In this document: one piece after another, positions 35,835 through 45,103 of the stretch | Layout of the letters: each line of letters opens with the position of its first letter | Numbering within the stretch: position 1 is the stretch's first letter | From: Giesbergeria anulus | GTDB lineage: Bacteria > Pseudomonadota > Gammaproteobacteria > Burkholderiales > Burkholderiaceae_C | NCBI RefSeq assembly: GCF_900111115.1 | Contig: NZ_FOGD01000008.1 | Coordinates: 82,042-146,041, forward strand | Direction: 5' to 3' | Length of the DNA stretch: 64,000 nt | Program-made: the position numbers and the translations under genes | The notes under the pieces: generated by a model | What the model saw: only the letters and a program-made list of their open reading frames with translations | What the model was told of the DNA's origin: nothing | Databases searched by the model: none

Positions 35835-37415
35835 TTAAGCTGCAGGAGGCAACAGGGTGTTCCAGTCGAGGGTTTGGGTGGTATCGGCCAGCACGGCCAG
35901 CGCCTGCTCTGTAGCATCGAAAGGCTCGCGGGCTGCCAGTTGGGCTTCTAGTACCTCTACGGTGGCCTCGGAGGCATTGCGGCCCTTGGCCAAACGGCGC
36001 TGCACGCGCTCGCGCAATACGTCTGCCGGTGCATCAAAGGCCAAAATGCGGCAGGGCACCTGCTGTTGTACTGCCACAGCGATCAATTGCGCCCGCTGGC
36101 GCTGGGCCAAAAAGGTGGCATCCACTAGCACCGGAAAACCCGCTTGCAGCACCTGTGCCGCCAGTAACGCCAACTGCTCGTAGGTGCGCTGGGTGGCGTC
36201 AGCGGTGTAGATGCCACCGGGCACCACGTCGGCACTAGAGGCCGTGGGAGCCAGACCAAACAAACGCTTGCGCTCAGCATCGGCGCGCAAGCGCACCATG
36301 CCGCGCTGGGCTACCAGTTGGGCGCTGTGGCGGCTCTTGCCCGAACCCGAAACACCGTTAGCCAGCCACAGCCAGCGCCCACGCGGCTGGCGCAGTTGCT
36401 CGGCCAGCGCCATGTAGCGGCGCACTTCTTGCCAGACTTCGGCTTGCGCGGCTTCGCCTTGCACCTGCCCCAAACGGAAACCGGCCACCATCGCCCGCAC
36501 CAAGGCCCGGTAGACCAAATACCACGGCAGCAGTTGCAAGCCAGCGTAATCGCCCGACTGCTCTAGCCATGCATTGAGAAAATGCCAAGCCAAATCAGGG
36601 CGGCCTTGGGCGTGCAAGTCCATCACCAAAAAAGCGCCATCGGCCATGGTGTCAATCCAGCGCAGCGCCTCGCTGAACTCGATGGCATCAAACAATTGCG
36701 GCGTACCGCCAAGCAGTACCAGATTGCCCAAATGCAAATCACCGTGGCCTTCGCGCACATGGCCTTCTTGTTGGCGCTGGGCCAACAGCGGCATCAGGCG
36801 CTCGCCTTCTTGCTGCGTCCAAGCACTCAGGGCGGCCAGCGTGGCCCGGTCGGCATCGTTGAGTGGCAAGCGGGCCAAGGCATCTAAGTTGGCTTGAGAC
36901 TGCTGGCGCACCACCATCGGATTGCCCCAATCGCTGCCCGCCGGGGCCACCGCCGCTTGGGCGTGCAATTGCGCAACCTGCTCGGCCAAGGCGTTGAGAT
37001 GACTGGTTTCTAACCGACCAGCAGCCAGTTGTTGCGCCAGCAGTTGGTCGGCACCAAAGCGCTGCATCTGCACGCCGTATTCGATCACATCAGCCTGCTC
37101 TGATGCCGTCAACTGGGCCAGCGGCACCAAGCGGGGCGATTCCTGCGGCCCCAGCACCGCCACCACAGATTGGTACAACTGGGGTGCCGTGCGGGCATTA
37201 ATGCGCAGCTCTTCTAGGCAGGCATGGTGGCGCAACGCCAAAGTGCTGAAATTCAAAAAGCCCATATCCAGCGGTTTTTTGAACTTGACGGCTTGCCCAC
37301 CGGCCAGCACCACCCAAGAGATATGGGTTTCGGTACAAGTGGCCTCCGGGGCCAAGGCGTGGGGGCCTTGCAATAGTTGCTGTAGCCAAAGGGGGCGTTG
37401 GTTGGTGTCAGACAT
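35835..37415 (-). CDS. Fused phosphotransferase-like and AAA kinase protein
   Basis: A 526-residue two-part protein. The N-terminal portion (about 1-330) resembles aminoglycoside-phosphotransferase-like kinases, with VREGHGDLHLGNLVLL as the catalytic HGDLHxGN loop and DAIEF as the metal-binding Asp. The C-terminal part (about 345-526) is a P-loop kinase with GVSGSGKSR (about 354-362), similar to small zeta-toxin or gluconate-kinase-like enzymes. This fusion is known in many proteobacteria, but the substrates are unknown. The start is MSDTNQRP (37415) in preference to 11 residues upstream. Despite the family name there is no reason to think of drug resistance. Confidence 0.85.
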   Translation of the reverse strand: MSDTNQRPLWLQQLLQGPHALAPEATCTETHISWVVLAGGQAVKFKKPLDMGFLNFSTLALRHHACLEELRINARTAPQLYQSVVAVLGPQESPRLVPLAQLTASEQADVIEYGVQMQRFGADQLLAQQLAAGRLETSHLNALAEQVAQLHAQAAVAPAGSDWGNPMVVRQQSQANLDALARLPLNDADRATLAALSAWTQQEGERLMPLLAQRQQEGHVREGHGDLHLGNLVLLGGTPQLFDAIEFSEALRWIDTMADGAFLVMDLHAQGRPDLAWHFLNAWLEQSGDYAGLQLLPWYLVYRALVRAMVAGFRLGQVQGEAAQAEVWQEVRRYMALAEQLRQPRGRWLWLANGVSGSGKSRHSAQLVAQRGMVRLRADAERKRLFGLAPTASSADVVPGGIYTADATQRTYEQLALLAAQVLQAGFPVLVDATFLAQRQRAQLIAVAVQQQVPCRILAFDAPADVLRERVQRRLAKGRNASEATVEVLEAQLAAREPFDATEQALAVLADTTQTLDWNTLLPPAA

Positions 37416-37493
37416 GATGGGCAAGGTACAACGCTGGGTTGCATTCAAAAATGAAAAGAAGTTGCCATTTTCGCCTTCTCGCCCGCTTTTTTA

Positions 37494-38711
37494 TCAGCGG
37501 GCCAGCTCCCTCTGCCAAGGCTTGTGCAACAACACATAGGCCAAGCCCCCAATCACCACGCCCCAAAAGGCCGAACCCAAGCCCCACAGAGTCATGCCCG
37601 AAGCCGTGGCAAGAAAGGTGATGATCGACGCCTCACGGTGATCGACCTCATTGACAGCATTGACCAAGCTGCCCGCAATCGCCCCAATCAATGCCAGCCC
37701 AGCCAGCACGGCAATCAAGGCTTTGGGCAAGGCTGCAAACAGCAAAATGATGGTGCTGGCAAAGGTGCCGCCCACCAGATAAAACAGGCCATTGGCCATA
37801 CCAGCTATGTAGCGCTTATCGGCCTGCTCATGGGCATCTTTGCCGGTACACAAGGCCGCCGTGATCGCGGCAATCACAATGCTGATGCCACCAAAACAAG
37901 CCACCGCCAAAGAGGCCACGCTGGTCGCCACAATGATGGGCCGGGCCGGGGTGCCATAGCCCGCACCGCGCAAAATCGCCATGCCGGGCAAATACTGCCC
38001 GGTCACGCTCACCAGCACCAAGGGCACGGCCAAGCTCAGGGTGGCCCCCCAAGTCCATTCTGGAGTGATCAGGGTGGGGCGGGCCAACGTCCATTGCACC
38101 CCCGACAGGCTCACGCCCTCCAGCACCACCGCCAGCCCTAAACCGGCCAGCAGCAAAATAATCAAACAATAGCGCGGCAGCAGGCGGCGGAACAACAGGT
38201 AAATGCCCATCATCGCCAGCGTGAGCACCGGGGTTGTTTTGACTGCCTGAAAAGCCCCGACACCAAACTGGAACAAAATCCCAGCCATCATCGCGCTGGC
38301 AATGCCCTTGGGGATCAGCCCAATCAGCTTGTCAAAATAGCCCGACAGCCCAATCAGCAAAATGACCACCCCGGCCACCAAATAGGCCCCCACGGCCTGC
38401 TCTAACGTGATGGCCGGAAACAACGTGACCAACAGCGCAGTGCCTGGTGCCGACCACGCCGTGACCACCGGCACCTTGAGCCACCAACTGAGCAGCAGCC
38501 CTGACAACCCCGCACCGAATGAAATCGCCCAGACCCACGACGACATCATCTCTGGCGAGACCTGCGCGCTTTGCCCAGCCTGAAAAAAGATGACCAACGG
38601 CCCCGCATAAGAAATAATCACCGCCAGCAAACCAGCGGTGAAGGCAGAGATAGAAAAATCCTGATGTAAGCTCACTTGTTCCGTCCTGTCGCCAGACATA
38701 CCTACCGGCAA
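37494..38711 (-). CDS. benE: BenE, benzoate/H+ symporter
   Basis: A 405-residue protein with about 11-12 transmembrane helices, with the BenE-type opening FTAGLLAVIISYAGPLVIFFQAG and KVPVVTAWSAPGTALL, a substrate-site-like segment. BenE imports benzoate with protons. It is the last gene of the ben group here, following benK on the same strand. A terminator stands between benK and benE, so benE may be on its own promoter or receive only read-through. The start could also be 38699 (MSGDRT). Confidence 0.92.
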   Translation of the reverse strand: MPVGMSGDRTEQVSLHQDFSISAFTAGLLAVIISYAGPLVIFFQAGQSAQVSPEMMSSWVWAISFGAGLSGLLLSWWLKVPVVTAWSAPGTALLVTLFPAITLEQAVGAYLVAGVVILLIGLSGYFDKLIGLIPKGIASAMMAGILFQFGVGAFQAVKTTPVLTLAMMGIYLLFRRLLPRYCLIILLLAGLGLAVVLEGVSLSGVQWTLARPTLITPEWTWGATLSLAVPLVLVSVTGQYLPGMAILRGAGYGTPARPIIVATSVASLAVACFGGISIVIAAITAALCTGKDAHEQADKRYIAGMANGLFYLVGGTFASTIILLFAALPKALIAVLAGLALIGAIAGSLVNAVNEVDHREASIITFLATASGMTLWGLGSAFWGVVIGGLAYVLLHKPWQRELAR

Positions 38712-38717
38712 GAACCA

Positions 38718-38752
38718 AAGACAAAACCCCCAGCCGCAGCACGGATGGGGGT
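38718..38752 (-). terminator. Intrinsic terminator between benK and benE
   Basis: On the minus strand ACCCCCA (38752-38746) pairs with TGGGGGT (38732-38726) in a 7-bp perfect stem around a 13-nt loop, followed by TTTTGTCTTT. It lies after the benK stop and before the benE start. As an intrinsic terminator it would separate the two genes or reduce benE expression. Confidence 0.75.
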
Positions 38753-38770
38753 AAGGATGGGCTAGGCCGA

Positions 38771-40123
38771 TCAGCTGGCGGTGGCGGGCACAGCAGTCAA
38801 CGTACCGTGGGGCTGGCGGTTTTCTCGCACACTAAACACCACCATCGCCACCATCGCAATCGCTCCAGGGATCGCAAAAGCAATAAAGTTCAGTTGCAGT
38901 GGCAATTGCGCTGTCATCAATGCGCCGCCCAGCAGCGGGCCGACAATCGCGCCATTGCGGCCAATGCCCGAAGCCCAGCCCAGCCCGGTAGAACGGATAG
39001 ATAGGCCATAGTATTGGGCTGTGCCTGCGTACAACAGGATTTGCGTACCGATGGTGGTAGCACCCGCGATAAAAATCAGGAAGTACAGCAGCGGGGTTGG
39101 GCTTTTAAAGCCCAACAAGCTGATAGATACCGCAGCGGCCAAGAAGAAGCCCACCATCACCTTGCTCAGGTTAAAGCGGTCGCCCAGCCAGCCACCCAAA
39201 ATAGCACCGGCCATGCCGCCAAAGTTGAGTGCCAGCATAAAGCTCAAGCTAGAACCCAAGCTGTAACCGGCATTGGCCATCAGCTTAGGCAGCCAAGAGC
39301 CCAGCGCATAGACCATCAACAGGCAGCAAAAGAACGCCAGCCACAGGCACAGCGTGCCCAGCAAACGGCCCTCGCGAAACAACTCCAGCACCGAAGCCGC
39401 TTTGTCGCCCTTGTTGCCGCTACCAGCCAGCACCAATTCATCTTGCGCCGTAAAGGTGCGGCTAGGCTCCATACGGCCCAGCAGCTTGCGCGCGTCATCG
39501 TGGCGGCCTTGGCGCACCAAAAAGCCCAGCGACTCCGGCAGAAAATACAAGATGAAGGGCAACGCCACCAGCGGCACCGCAGCGACAAAAAACATCCAGC
39601 GCCAGCCCAACTCAGGCAACATATAAATGCCCACCCCAGCGGCCAACATACCGCCCAAAGAATAGCCGCTGAACATCACTGCGACCAGCGTGCTACGCAG
39701 GCGCTTGGGCGCATATTCGTTCATCAAGGCCACGGCATTGGGCATCAGGCCACCACAACCCAGACCGGCGATGAAGCGAAAGATGCCAAACTCGGTGGGC
39801 GTGCGGGCAAAGCCATTGACGATGGTGGCACAGGAAAACAGCGCAAAGCAAATGGCAATGCCTTTTTTGCGGCCAATTTTGTCGGCCAGCGGGCCAAAAA
39901 ACATGGCCCCGGCCATCATGCCAAACAAGGCATAACTGCCTAAGGCACCGGCTTGCAAGGGGCTAAGGCTCCACTCCTTCATGATGGCAGGCAACACCAC
40001 GCCAAAAATGAACAGGTCGTAACCGTCAAAAATCAGCACCAAAGCACACAGGCACATCACCATCCAGTGAAAGCGGTTGAACTTGGCATGATCGACGACG
40101 CCGTGAACATCGACTTTTTGCAT
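38771..40123 (-). CDS. benK: BenK, MFS benzoate/aromatic acid transporter
   Basis: A 450-residue MFS permease of the aromatic acid:H+ symporter family. The N-terminal half has DGYDLFIFGVVLP (the AAHS-family DGxD motif) in the first helix, GPLADKIGRKKGI in the 2-3 loop, and GGWLGDRF in the matching C-terminal loop. Twelve helices are predicted. It likely brings benzoate into the cell along with BenE. It follows benD on the minus strand with an 89-bp gap. Confidence 0.9.
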   Translation of the reverse strand: MQKVDVHGVVDHAKFNRFHWMVMCLCALVLIFDGYDLFIFGVVLPAIMKEWSLSPLQAGALGSYALFGMMAGAMFFGPLADKIGRKKGIAICFALFSCATIVNGFARTPTEFGIFRFIAGLGCGGLMPNAVALMNEYAPKRLRSTLVAVMFSGYSLGGMLAAGVGIYMLPELGWRWMFFVAAVPLVALPFILYFLPESLGFLVRQGRHDDARKLLGRMEPSRTFTAQDELVLAGSGNKGDKAASVLELFREGRLLGTLCLWLAFFCCLLMVYALGSWLPKLMANAGYSLGSSLSFMLALNFGGMAGAILGGWLGDRFNLSKVMVGFFLAAAVSISLLGFKSPTPLLYFLIFIAGATTIGTQILLYAGTAQYYGLSIRSTGLGWASGIGRNGAIVGPLLGGALMTAQLPLQLNFIAFAIPGAIAMVAMVVFSVRENRQPHGTLTAVPATAS

Positions 40124-40212
40124 GTTTGTCTCTCTTTATAAAGTTTTATGCACATGAAAAATCCGGGGCCTTAGCGCACCACCCCGGTATAGAACGAACC
40201 CCGTGGCCTGCC

Positions 40213-40998
40213 TTAGCCCAAGTCGCCGCCGCCCACCGGCAGCGTCACGCCGGTGATGTAAGAAGCCTCGTCCGAGGCCAAAAACACAATCGCGCCCACC
40301 TGCTCATCAATGGTTCCGTAGCGCTTCATCAGGCTCGATTGCACGGTTTGGTCGATGATTTGCTGGTACCAAACCTTTTCTTGCTCGGTTTGCTCGGCAG
40401 CATTGCGTGGAATGCGCCGGGGTGGGGCCTCGGTGCCGCCGGTGGCAATGGCATTGACGCGCACACCGCGCTGGGCGGTTTCAAAGGCCAAACAAGCGGT
40501 CAAGGCATTGACGCCGCCCTTGGCCGCGCCATAGGGCACGCGGTTAATGGCACGGGTAGCAATCGACGACACATTGACAATAGAACCACTGCCCTGTGCC
40601 AGCATTTGCGGCAGCGCGGCATGGCAGCACCACAAAGTAGGAAACAATGAGCGGCGCACCTCGGCCTCAATCTCATCGACTTGGTAGTGCTCAAACGGTT
40701 TGGCCCAAATGGTGCCGCCCACGTTGTTGATGAGCACATCTATGCGGCCAAAATGCGCTACCGCCGCCTGCATGGTGCGCTGGCAATCGGTGGCCTGTTC
40801 CATATCGGCGGTGAGTACCAGCACCGGGGTTTGTGGGTGGCTGCTAGCGAGTTCGTCGCGCAGCTCATAGACCAGCTCAGAGCGATCTACCAGCACCAGC
40901 TTGGCCCCCTCATCGGCCAAGCGCAGGGCGACGCCTCGGCCTATGCCTTGGGCTGCGCCCGTGACCACTGCTACTTTGTCCTGAAAACGTGGTTTCAT
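40213..40998 (-). CDS. benD: BenD, benzoate cis-diol dehydrogenase
   Basis: A 261-residue short-chain dehydrogenase. The NAD site is VTGAAQGIGRGVAL, then NNVGGTIW, the catalytic Ser in NVSSIATR, and YGAAKGG with the catalytic Tyr-Lys pair. BenD oxidises 1,6-dihydroxycyclohexa-2,4-diene-1-carboxylate, the product of BenABC, giving catechol and CO2. The start is ATG 40998 (MKPRFQDK), as in the family. It follows benC, but an intrinsic terminator lies between them. Confidence 0.93.
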   Translation of the reverse strand: MKPRFQDKVAVVTGAAQGIGRGVALRLADEGAKLVLVDRSELVYELRDELASSHPQTPVLVLTADMEQATDCQRTMQAAVAHFGRIDVLINNVGGTIWAKPFEHYQVDEIEAEVRRSLFPTLWCCHAALPQMLAQGSGSIVNVSSIATRAINRVPYGAAKGGVNALTACLAFETAQRGVRVNAIATGGTEAPPRRIPRNAAEQTEQEKVWYQQIIDQTVQSSLMKRYGTIDEQVGAIVFLASDEASYITGVTLPVGGGDLG

Positions 40999-41010
40999 CG
41001 TAAACACCAT

Positions 41011-41036
41011 CACAAAAAGGCCCGTACAGCGGGCCT
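41011..41036 (-). terminator. Intrinsic terminator or attenuator between benC and benD
   Basis: On the minus strand AGGCCCG (41036-41030) pairs perfectly with CGGGCCT (41024-41018) around a 5-nt loop and is followed by TTTTTGTG. It stands 25 bp after the benC stop and 12 bp before the benD start, so it would cut the ben operon after benABC unless it is read through or counteracted. Confidence 0.8.
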
Positions 41037-41061
41037 CAAGAAGAACAAATGCGCAGGCGCG

Positions 41062-42069
41062 TCAAACGCTGGCGGAGAATTTTTCGTAATAGAAGTTGGC
41101 CGGTTTCACGCCCTGCTCGCGCATAAACTGGTTCACGGCATCGACCATCGGCGGCGGGCCGCACAGATAGACGTCCACATTGCCGTCGTGCAGTTGCTCT
41201 GGGGTGATGTACTGCGTGACATAACCTTTGTGCGGGTGCGCGCTCTCGGCACTGGCGACGCAGGTGGCAAAGCTAAAGTTGGGGATGCGCGCCGCAAAGG
41301 CTTGCAGCTTGTCCACTTCCACCAAATCGGCATCGTGGGTAACGCCGTAAATCAGGTGCAAAGGATGGGGGCTGCCCTGCTCGGCAATTTTTTCTAGCAT
41401 GGCGGTAAACGGTGCCAACCCCGTGCCACCAGCCAGCAGCAACAAGGGGCGCTGAATGTCGCGCAGATAAAAACTGCCCAGCGGCCCGGTCAGGCCGATG
41501 GCATCGCCGGGCTGTGCGCTGCCGCTGAGGTAGCTGCTCATCAAACCGCCGGGCACATTGCGGATCAAAAACGATACTGCACCATCCTGCACCAGCGAAC
41601 TGAAAGAGTAGGCGCGCGCTTGCTCAGTGCCGGGCACTTGCAAATTGACATACTGGCCGGGCAAAAAGCCTAGCTTCTTTAAGCTATCGCCTTCAATGCT
41701 CAAGGCAATGGTGCTGGGCGAGAGCGCACGCACCTCGCGGATGCGGGCATCGTAGTGGGCGGGCTGCGTGCGGCAGGCAGCCGACGAGGCGGGCACGCGC
41801 ACCACGCAATCGCTGCTGGCGCGCATTTGGCAAGTGAGAACATAGCCTTGAGCGGCTTCTTCTTGCGTCAGGGCCTCGTCGATGTACTCGCCTTGGGTGT
41901 ATTGGCCCGACTCGGCAAAGCACTTACAGGTGCCACAGGCACCATCACGGCAATCCAAAGGAATATTAACCCCTTGGCGGTAGGCGGCATCGGCCACGGT
42001 TTCAGTGGGCGAAGCGTCGATGAAGCGGGTAACACCGTCTTCAAATTGAAACGCAATGTGGTGGCTCAT
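41062..42069 (-). CDS. benC: BenC, benzoate dioxygenase reductase
   Basis: A 335-residue electron-transfer component. The N-terminal [2Fe-2S] plant-type ferredoxin has CRDGACGTCKC (about residues 40-50) and a later Cys in VLTCQMRA. An FAD domain with RAYSFSS and an NAD domain with LLLAGGTGLAPF and CGPPPMVDAV complete it. It passes electrons from NADH to the BenAB oxygenase. ATG 42069 (MSHHIAFQFEDG) is the family start, 20 codons after a possible upstream one. It is 40 bp after benB. Confidence 0.94.
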   Translation of the reverse strand: MSHHIAFQFEDGVTRFIDASPTETVADAAYRQGVNIPLDCRDGACGTCKCFAESGQYTQGEYIDEALTQEEAAQGYVLTCQMRASSDCVVRVPASSAACRTQPAHYDARIREVRALSPSTIALSIEGDSLKKLGFLPGQYVNLQVPGTEQARAYSFSSLVQDGAVSFLIRNVPGGLMSSYLSGSAQPGDAIGLTGPLGSFYLRDIQRPLLLLAGGTGLAPFTAMLEKIAEQGSPHPLHLIYGVTHDADLVEVDKLQAFAARIPNFSFATCVASAESAHPHKGYVTQYITPEQLHDGNVDVYLCGPPPMVDAVNQFMREQGVKPANFYYEKFSASV

Positions 42070-42109
42070 GGTATTGGATGTGACCGGGGGCCTAGCCCCG
42101 GCCCAAGGC

Positions 42110-42598
42110 TCAAATGTGATAGACGTCAATGACGTGGCTGATGTAGTCGTTTTTCAGTACGACGTACTTGCGCACGATCACCGGCTGCGCGCCCGACACA
42201 TCCAATGTGTACTCGGAGGTGCCAAAGTAGCTGTCGGTGGTGTGGTTGCGAAAGCTCAGGGTGTGCCAGTTAAAGCGCACCTTGAGTTGGCTGCCCTCTT
42301 GCGAGAGGATTTCGACGTTGCTGGTTTGGTGCAGCGTGCGTGGCAGCGGCACACTGGCCGAAGAGCGCTCGGTGCGGATGCGGAAGATGCGGTCTTCCAA
42401 GCCCGTACGGTTGGGGTAGTAGATCAGCGAGATTTCGGTTTGCGGGTCGCGGGTCAGGGCACCGTCATCGTCCCACGAGGGCATCCAAAACTCGGCGTCG
42501 GGGCTGTAGCAGGCCAGCCAGTCGTCCCATTGCTGGTCATCCAGAGTGCGCGCTTCACGGTACAAGAAAGCGTGGACTTGTTCCATTGTCAAGGTCAT
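42110..42598 (-). CDS. benB: BenB, benzoate 1,2-dioxygenase small subunit
   Basis: A 162-residue beta subunit of the ring-hydroxylating oxygenase. It has the family pattern LDDQQWDDWLACYSPDAEFWMPSW near the start and typical TERSS and LRVRF-type strands later. The beta subunit supports the alpha3beta3 oxygenase and can affect substrate choice. It is 11 bp after benA and coupled to it. Confidence 0.93.
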   Translation of the reverse strand: MTLTMEQVHAFLYREARTLDDQQWDDWLACYSPDAEFWMPSWDDDGALTRDPQTEISLIYYPNRTGLEDRIFRIRTERSSASVPLPRTLHQTSNVEILSQEGSQLKVRFNWHTLSFRNHTTDSYFGTSEYTLDVSGAQPVIVRKYVVLKNDYISHVIDVYHI

Positions 42599-42609
42599 GG
42601 TGGTGCCTC

Positions 42610-43971
42610 TTATTTGTCGGTGTTGTTGGCAGCCACGGCGCGCTGCATGGTCTCAAACCAGTAACGGTGTTGCTCGGTGTACAAACCTTCGTCTTCGGTT
42701 TTGACACCGCTCAAGTTAGGGCGCAGGTCGATGGCCTTGGCGGCCTCGTCGGCCCCTTGCACCCAATGCGTAGCACCACGGGACATATCGTTCCAAGGCA
42801 GGGCGGCACCAGCAAAGCCTTCTTGGCAGGCACGGAACTCGTCCAAATCGTCGGGCGTCGCCATGCCCGAGGCGTTAAAGAAGTCTTCGTACTGGCGAAT
42901 GCGGTGCGCACGCGCTTCTGCTGATTCGCCCTTGGGCGCAATGCAATAAATAGTGACTTCGGTCTTGTCCACCGAAATGGGGCGCAGCACGCGAATTTGC
43001 GAGCTGAACTGGTCCATCAGATACACGTTGGGGTACAGGCACAGGTTGCGCGAGTTGCTAATCATCCAATCGGCACGGGCCTGGCCGCAGCGCTCAATCA
43101 GATCATCGCGGTATTGGTAGGCGGGGCGGTCTTGCGGATTGGCCCAGCGCGTCCACAGCAGCATGTGGCCGTGGTCAAAAGAATAGAAACCGCCACCATT
43201 TCTGGCCCAGTTGCCCGCATCCATCGCCTTGATTTGGTCATCGACCACGGCTTGCTTGCGGTGGTTGGTGGTGGCAGCGTAGTTCCAATGCACGGCGGTC
43301 ACGTGGTAGCCGTCAGCACCATTTTCAGCCTGCACCTTCCAATTGCCATTGAAGGTATAGGTGGAGGAGCCGCGCAACACTTCCAAGCCATCGACAGACT
43401 GGTCAACAATCATGTCGATGATTTTGGTGGATTCGCCCAAAAATTCGGTCAAGGGTTTGACATCTTCATTCAGGCTGCCAAACAGAAACCCCCGGTAGCT
43501 TTCAAATCTGGCTATTTTCTTCAGGTCATGGCTGCCTTCTTTATTGAAATGCTCTGGATAACCCGCATCAGTGGCATCTTTCACTTTGAGCAGCTTGCCA
43601 CTATTATTGAACGTCCAGCCGTGAAAGGTGCAGGTAAAGTTAGCCTTGTTGCCTTTTTTGTGCCGGGCCAGTGTGGCACCCCGATGCGAACAAGCATTGA
43701 CAACTGCATTCAACTCGCCCTGCTTATTGCGGGTGATGATGATTGGCTGGCGGCCAATATAGGTGGTGTAGTAATCGTTGGGGTTAGGAATCTGGCTCTC
43801 GTGGGCCAAATAGATCCAGTTGCCCTCAAAGATATGCTGCATTTCCAACTCGAACAGTTCCGGGTCGGTAAAGGCAGCACGGTTGATTTTATAAATGTGC
43901 TGGCTTTTATCTTCTACCAGCATCTGATCGAGTCGTGCTTGTACGCTGATGCTGGGCGCAGGAATACTCAT
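42610..43971 (-). CDS. benA: BenA, benzoate 1,2-dioxygenase large subunit
   Basis: A 453-residue alpha subunit. The Rieske [2Fe-2S] ligands are Cys94-x-His96 and Cys114-x2-His117 (CSH, CTFHGW). The mononuclear iron ligands start with His in [11 protein letters not shown] (about residue 220). With BenB and BenC it dioxygenates benzoate to the cis-diol acid. The start ATG 43971 has AAGGAG seven bases before it. The gene is divergent from the LysR regulator; the 164-bp gap holds an ATAC-N7-GTAT operator. Confidence 0.96.
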   Translation of the reverse strand: MSIPAPSISVQARLDQMLVEDKSQHIYKINRAAFTDPELFELEMQHIFEGNWIYLAHESQIPNPNDYYTTYIGRQPIIITRNKQGELNAVVNACSHRGATLARHKKGNKANFTCTFHGWTFNNSGKLLKVKDATDAGYPEHFNKEGSHDLKKIARFESYRGFLFGSLNEDVKPLTEFLGESTKIIDMIVDQSVDGLEVLRGSSTYTFNGNWKVQAENGADGYHVTAVHWNYAATTNHRKQAVVDDQIKAMDAGNWARNGGGFYSFDHGHMLLWTRWANPQDRPAYQYRDDLIERCGQARADWMISNSRNLCLYPNVYLMDQFSSQIRVLRPISVDKTEVTIYCIAPKGESAEARAHRIRQYEDFFNASGMATPDDLDEFRACQEGFAGAALPWNDMSRGATHWVQGADEAAKAIDLRPNLSGVKTEDEGLYTEQHRYWFETMQRAVAANNTDK

Positions 43972-44116
43972 AATGTCTCCTTGTGGTTTTTTCGATGTTG
44001 TCAGGGTTTACCCTGAATTTGCCATCACTTCGCTTTAACAATCAAAGTTAATGCGCACAATGAATATCTTATGAATAAAGTTATAAACAGCGCAAAGACT
44101 GTTTTCAACCGACTTG

Positions 44117-44131
44117 ATACCCAAAAGGTAT
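44117..44131. promoter_or_regulatory. BenM/CatM-type operator ATAC-N7-GTAT
   Basis: ATAC (44117-44120), seven bases, then GTAT (44128-44131): the exact consensus known for the LysR regulators BenM and CatM of benzoate and catechol genes. It ends 5 bp before the regulator ATG and lies about 145 bp upstream of the benA start, so it could activate benA and repress the regulator. Confidence 0.75.
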
Positions 44132-44135
44132 AGAC

Positions 44136-45080
44136 ATGGACTTAAGACACCTCAAATACTTTGTGGCTGTAGCTGAAGAGCGCAGCTTTACCCGTGCCGC
44201 CGAGCGCTTGCACATTTCACAACCGCCACTGAGCCGCCAGATTCAGCAGCTAGAAGAGGAGGTGGGCCAGCCCCTGATTGACCGCGAGGCCCGCCCCCTG
44301 CACCTGACCGAGGCCGGGCGTTTTTTTTATGCCCGTGCCGTGCGGCTGCTAGAGCAGTTTCACGAAACCATTGCCATGACACGGCGCATTGCCCAGACCG
44401 ACAAGCGCTTGGTATTGGGCTTTGCTGCCTCTACCATGTATGGGGCGTTGCCGCACATCGTGCGCATGTTCCGCGCCACCCAGCCGCACACCGAACTGGT
44501 GTTGCTAGAGCGCACCTCGGTGCAGCAGATTGAAGACCTCAATGCCGGGCGCATTGATGTTGGTTTTGGGCGCATTCGCCTCGATAACCCCAACGTCAAA
44601 CGCGAGGTGTTGCGCCAAGAGCCTCTGGTGCTGGCCATGCCCTGCGAGCACCCGCTGGCCAGCGACAGCAGCCCGCTCAGTTTGACGGCCATCAAGCCCT
44701 ATCCGTTGCTGATTTACCCACGCCAGCCCCGGCCCAGCTATGCCGATCAGGTGCTGTCCATTTGCCACGATTTGGGCATTGAGCCGGGCGCAGTGCATGA
44801 AGTCAATGAGATGCAAACTGCCTTAGGGCTGGTGGCCTCTGGCATGGGGCTGTGCGTGGTGCCTGCGGGGGTACAAAAATTGCGCCGCGAAGATGTGGTC
44901 TATCGCCCCCTAACCGAAGCCAGTGCGGTCTCGCCCATCATCATGAGCACGCGGCTGCACGACCGCTCGCCCGACTTGCTGCTGCTGCGCACCTTGATTG
45001 ATGAGGTTTACCTCGAAGGCGTCTATCCGGGCAAGGTGGCAGCCCCACTGCCAGCGCCAGCCCCCAGCACGGGCGCATAA
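44136..45080 (+). CDS. benM: BenM/CatM-like LysR regulator of benzoate genes
   Basis: A 314-residue LysR protein of the BenM/CatM/CatR group. The N-terminus MDLRHLKYFVAVAEERSFTRAAERL and helix-turn-helix HISQPPLSRQIQQLEEEVG are like that group, as is the effector domain (TSVQQIEDLNAGRIDVGFGR). It likely responds to benzoate or cis,cis-muconate to activate the divergent benA. The preceding operator with the consensus for these proteins supports that. The C-terminus is rich in Pro and Ala. Which of benM or catR is the true orthologue cannot be told from this sequence. Confidence 0.88.
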   Translation: MDLRHLKYFVAVAEERSFTRAAERLHISQPPLSRQIQQLEEEVGQPLIDREARPLHLTEAGRFFYARAVRLLEQFHETIAMTRRIAQTDKRLVLGFAASTMYGALPHIVRMFRATQPHTELVLLERTSVQQIEDLNAGRIDVGFGRIRLDNPNVKREVLRQEPLVLAMPCEHPLASDSSPLSLTAIKPYPLLIYPRQPRPSYADQVLSICHDLGIEPGAVHEVNEMQTALGLVASGMGLCVVPAGVQKLRREDVVYRPLTEASAVSPIIMSTRLHDRSPDLLLLRTLIDEVYLEGVYPGKVAAPLPAPAPSTGA

Positions 45081-45103
45081 CCAGCCCCCGGCTTGGGCCG
45101 GTA

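Noticed and set aside
43011..43015. Idea that GGWCC sites are absent from the window because of the SinI-like system
   Set aside because: A GGTCC lies at 43011-43015, so the site is not absent; a count was not possible by eye.
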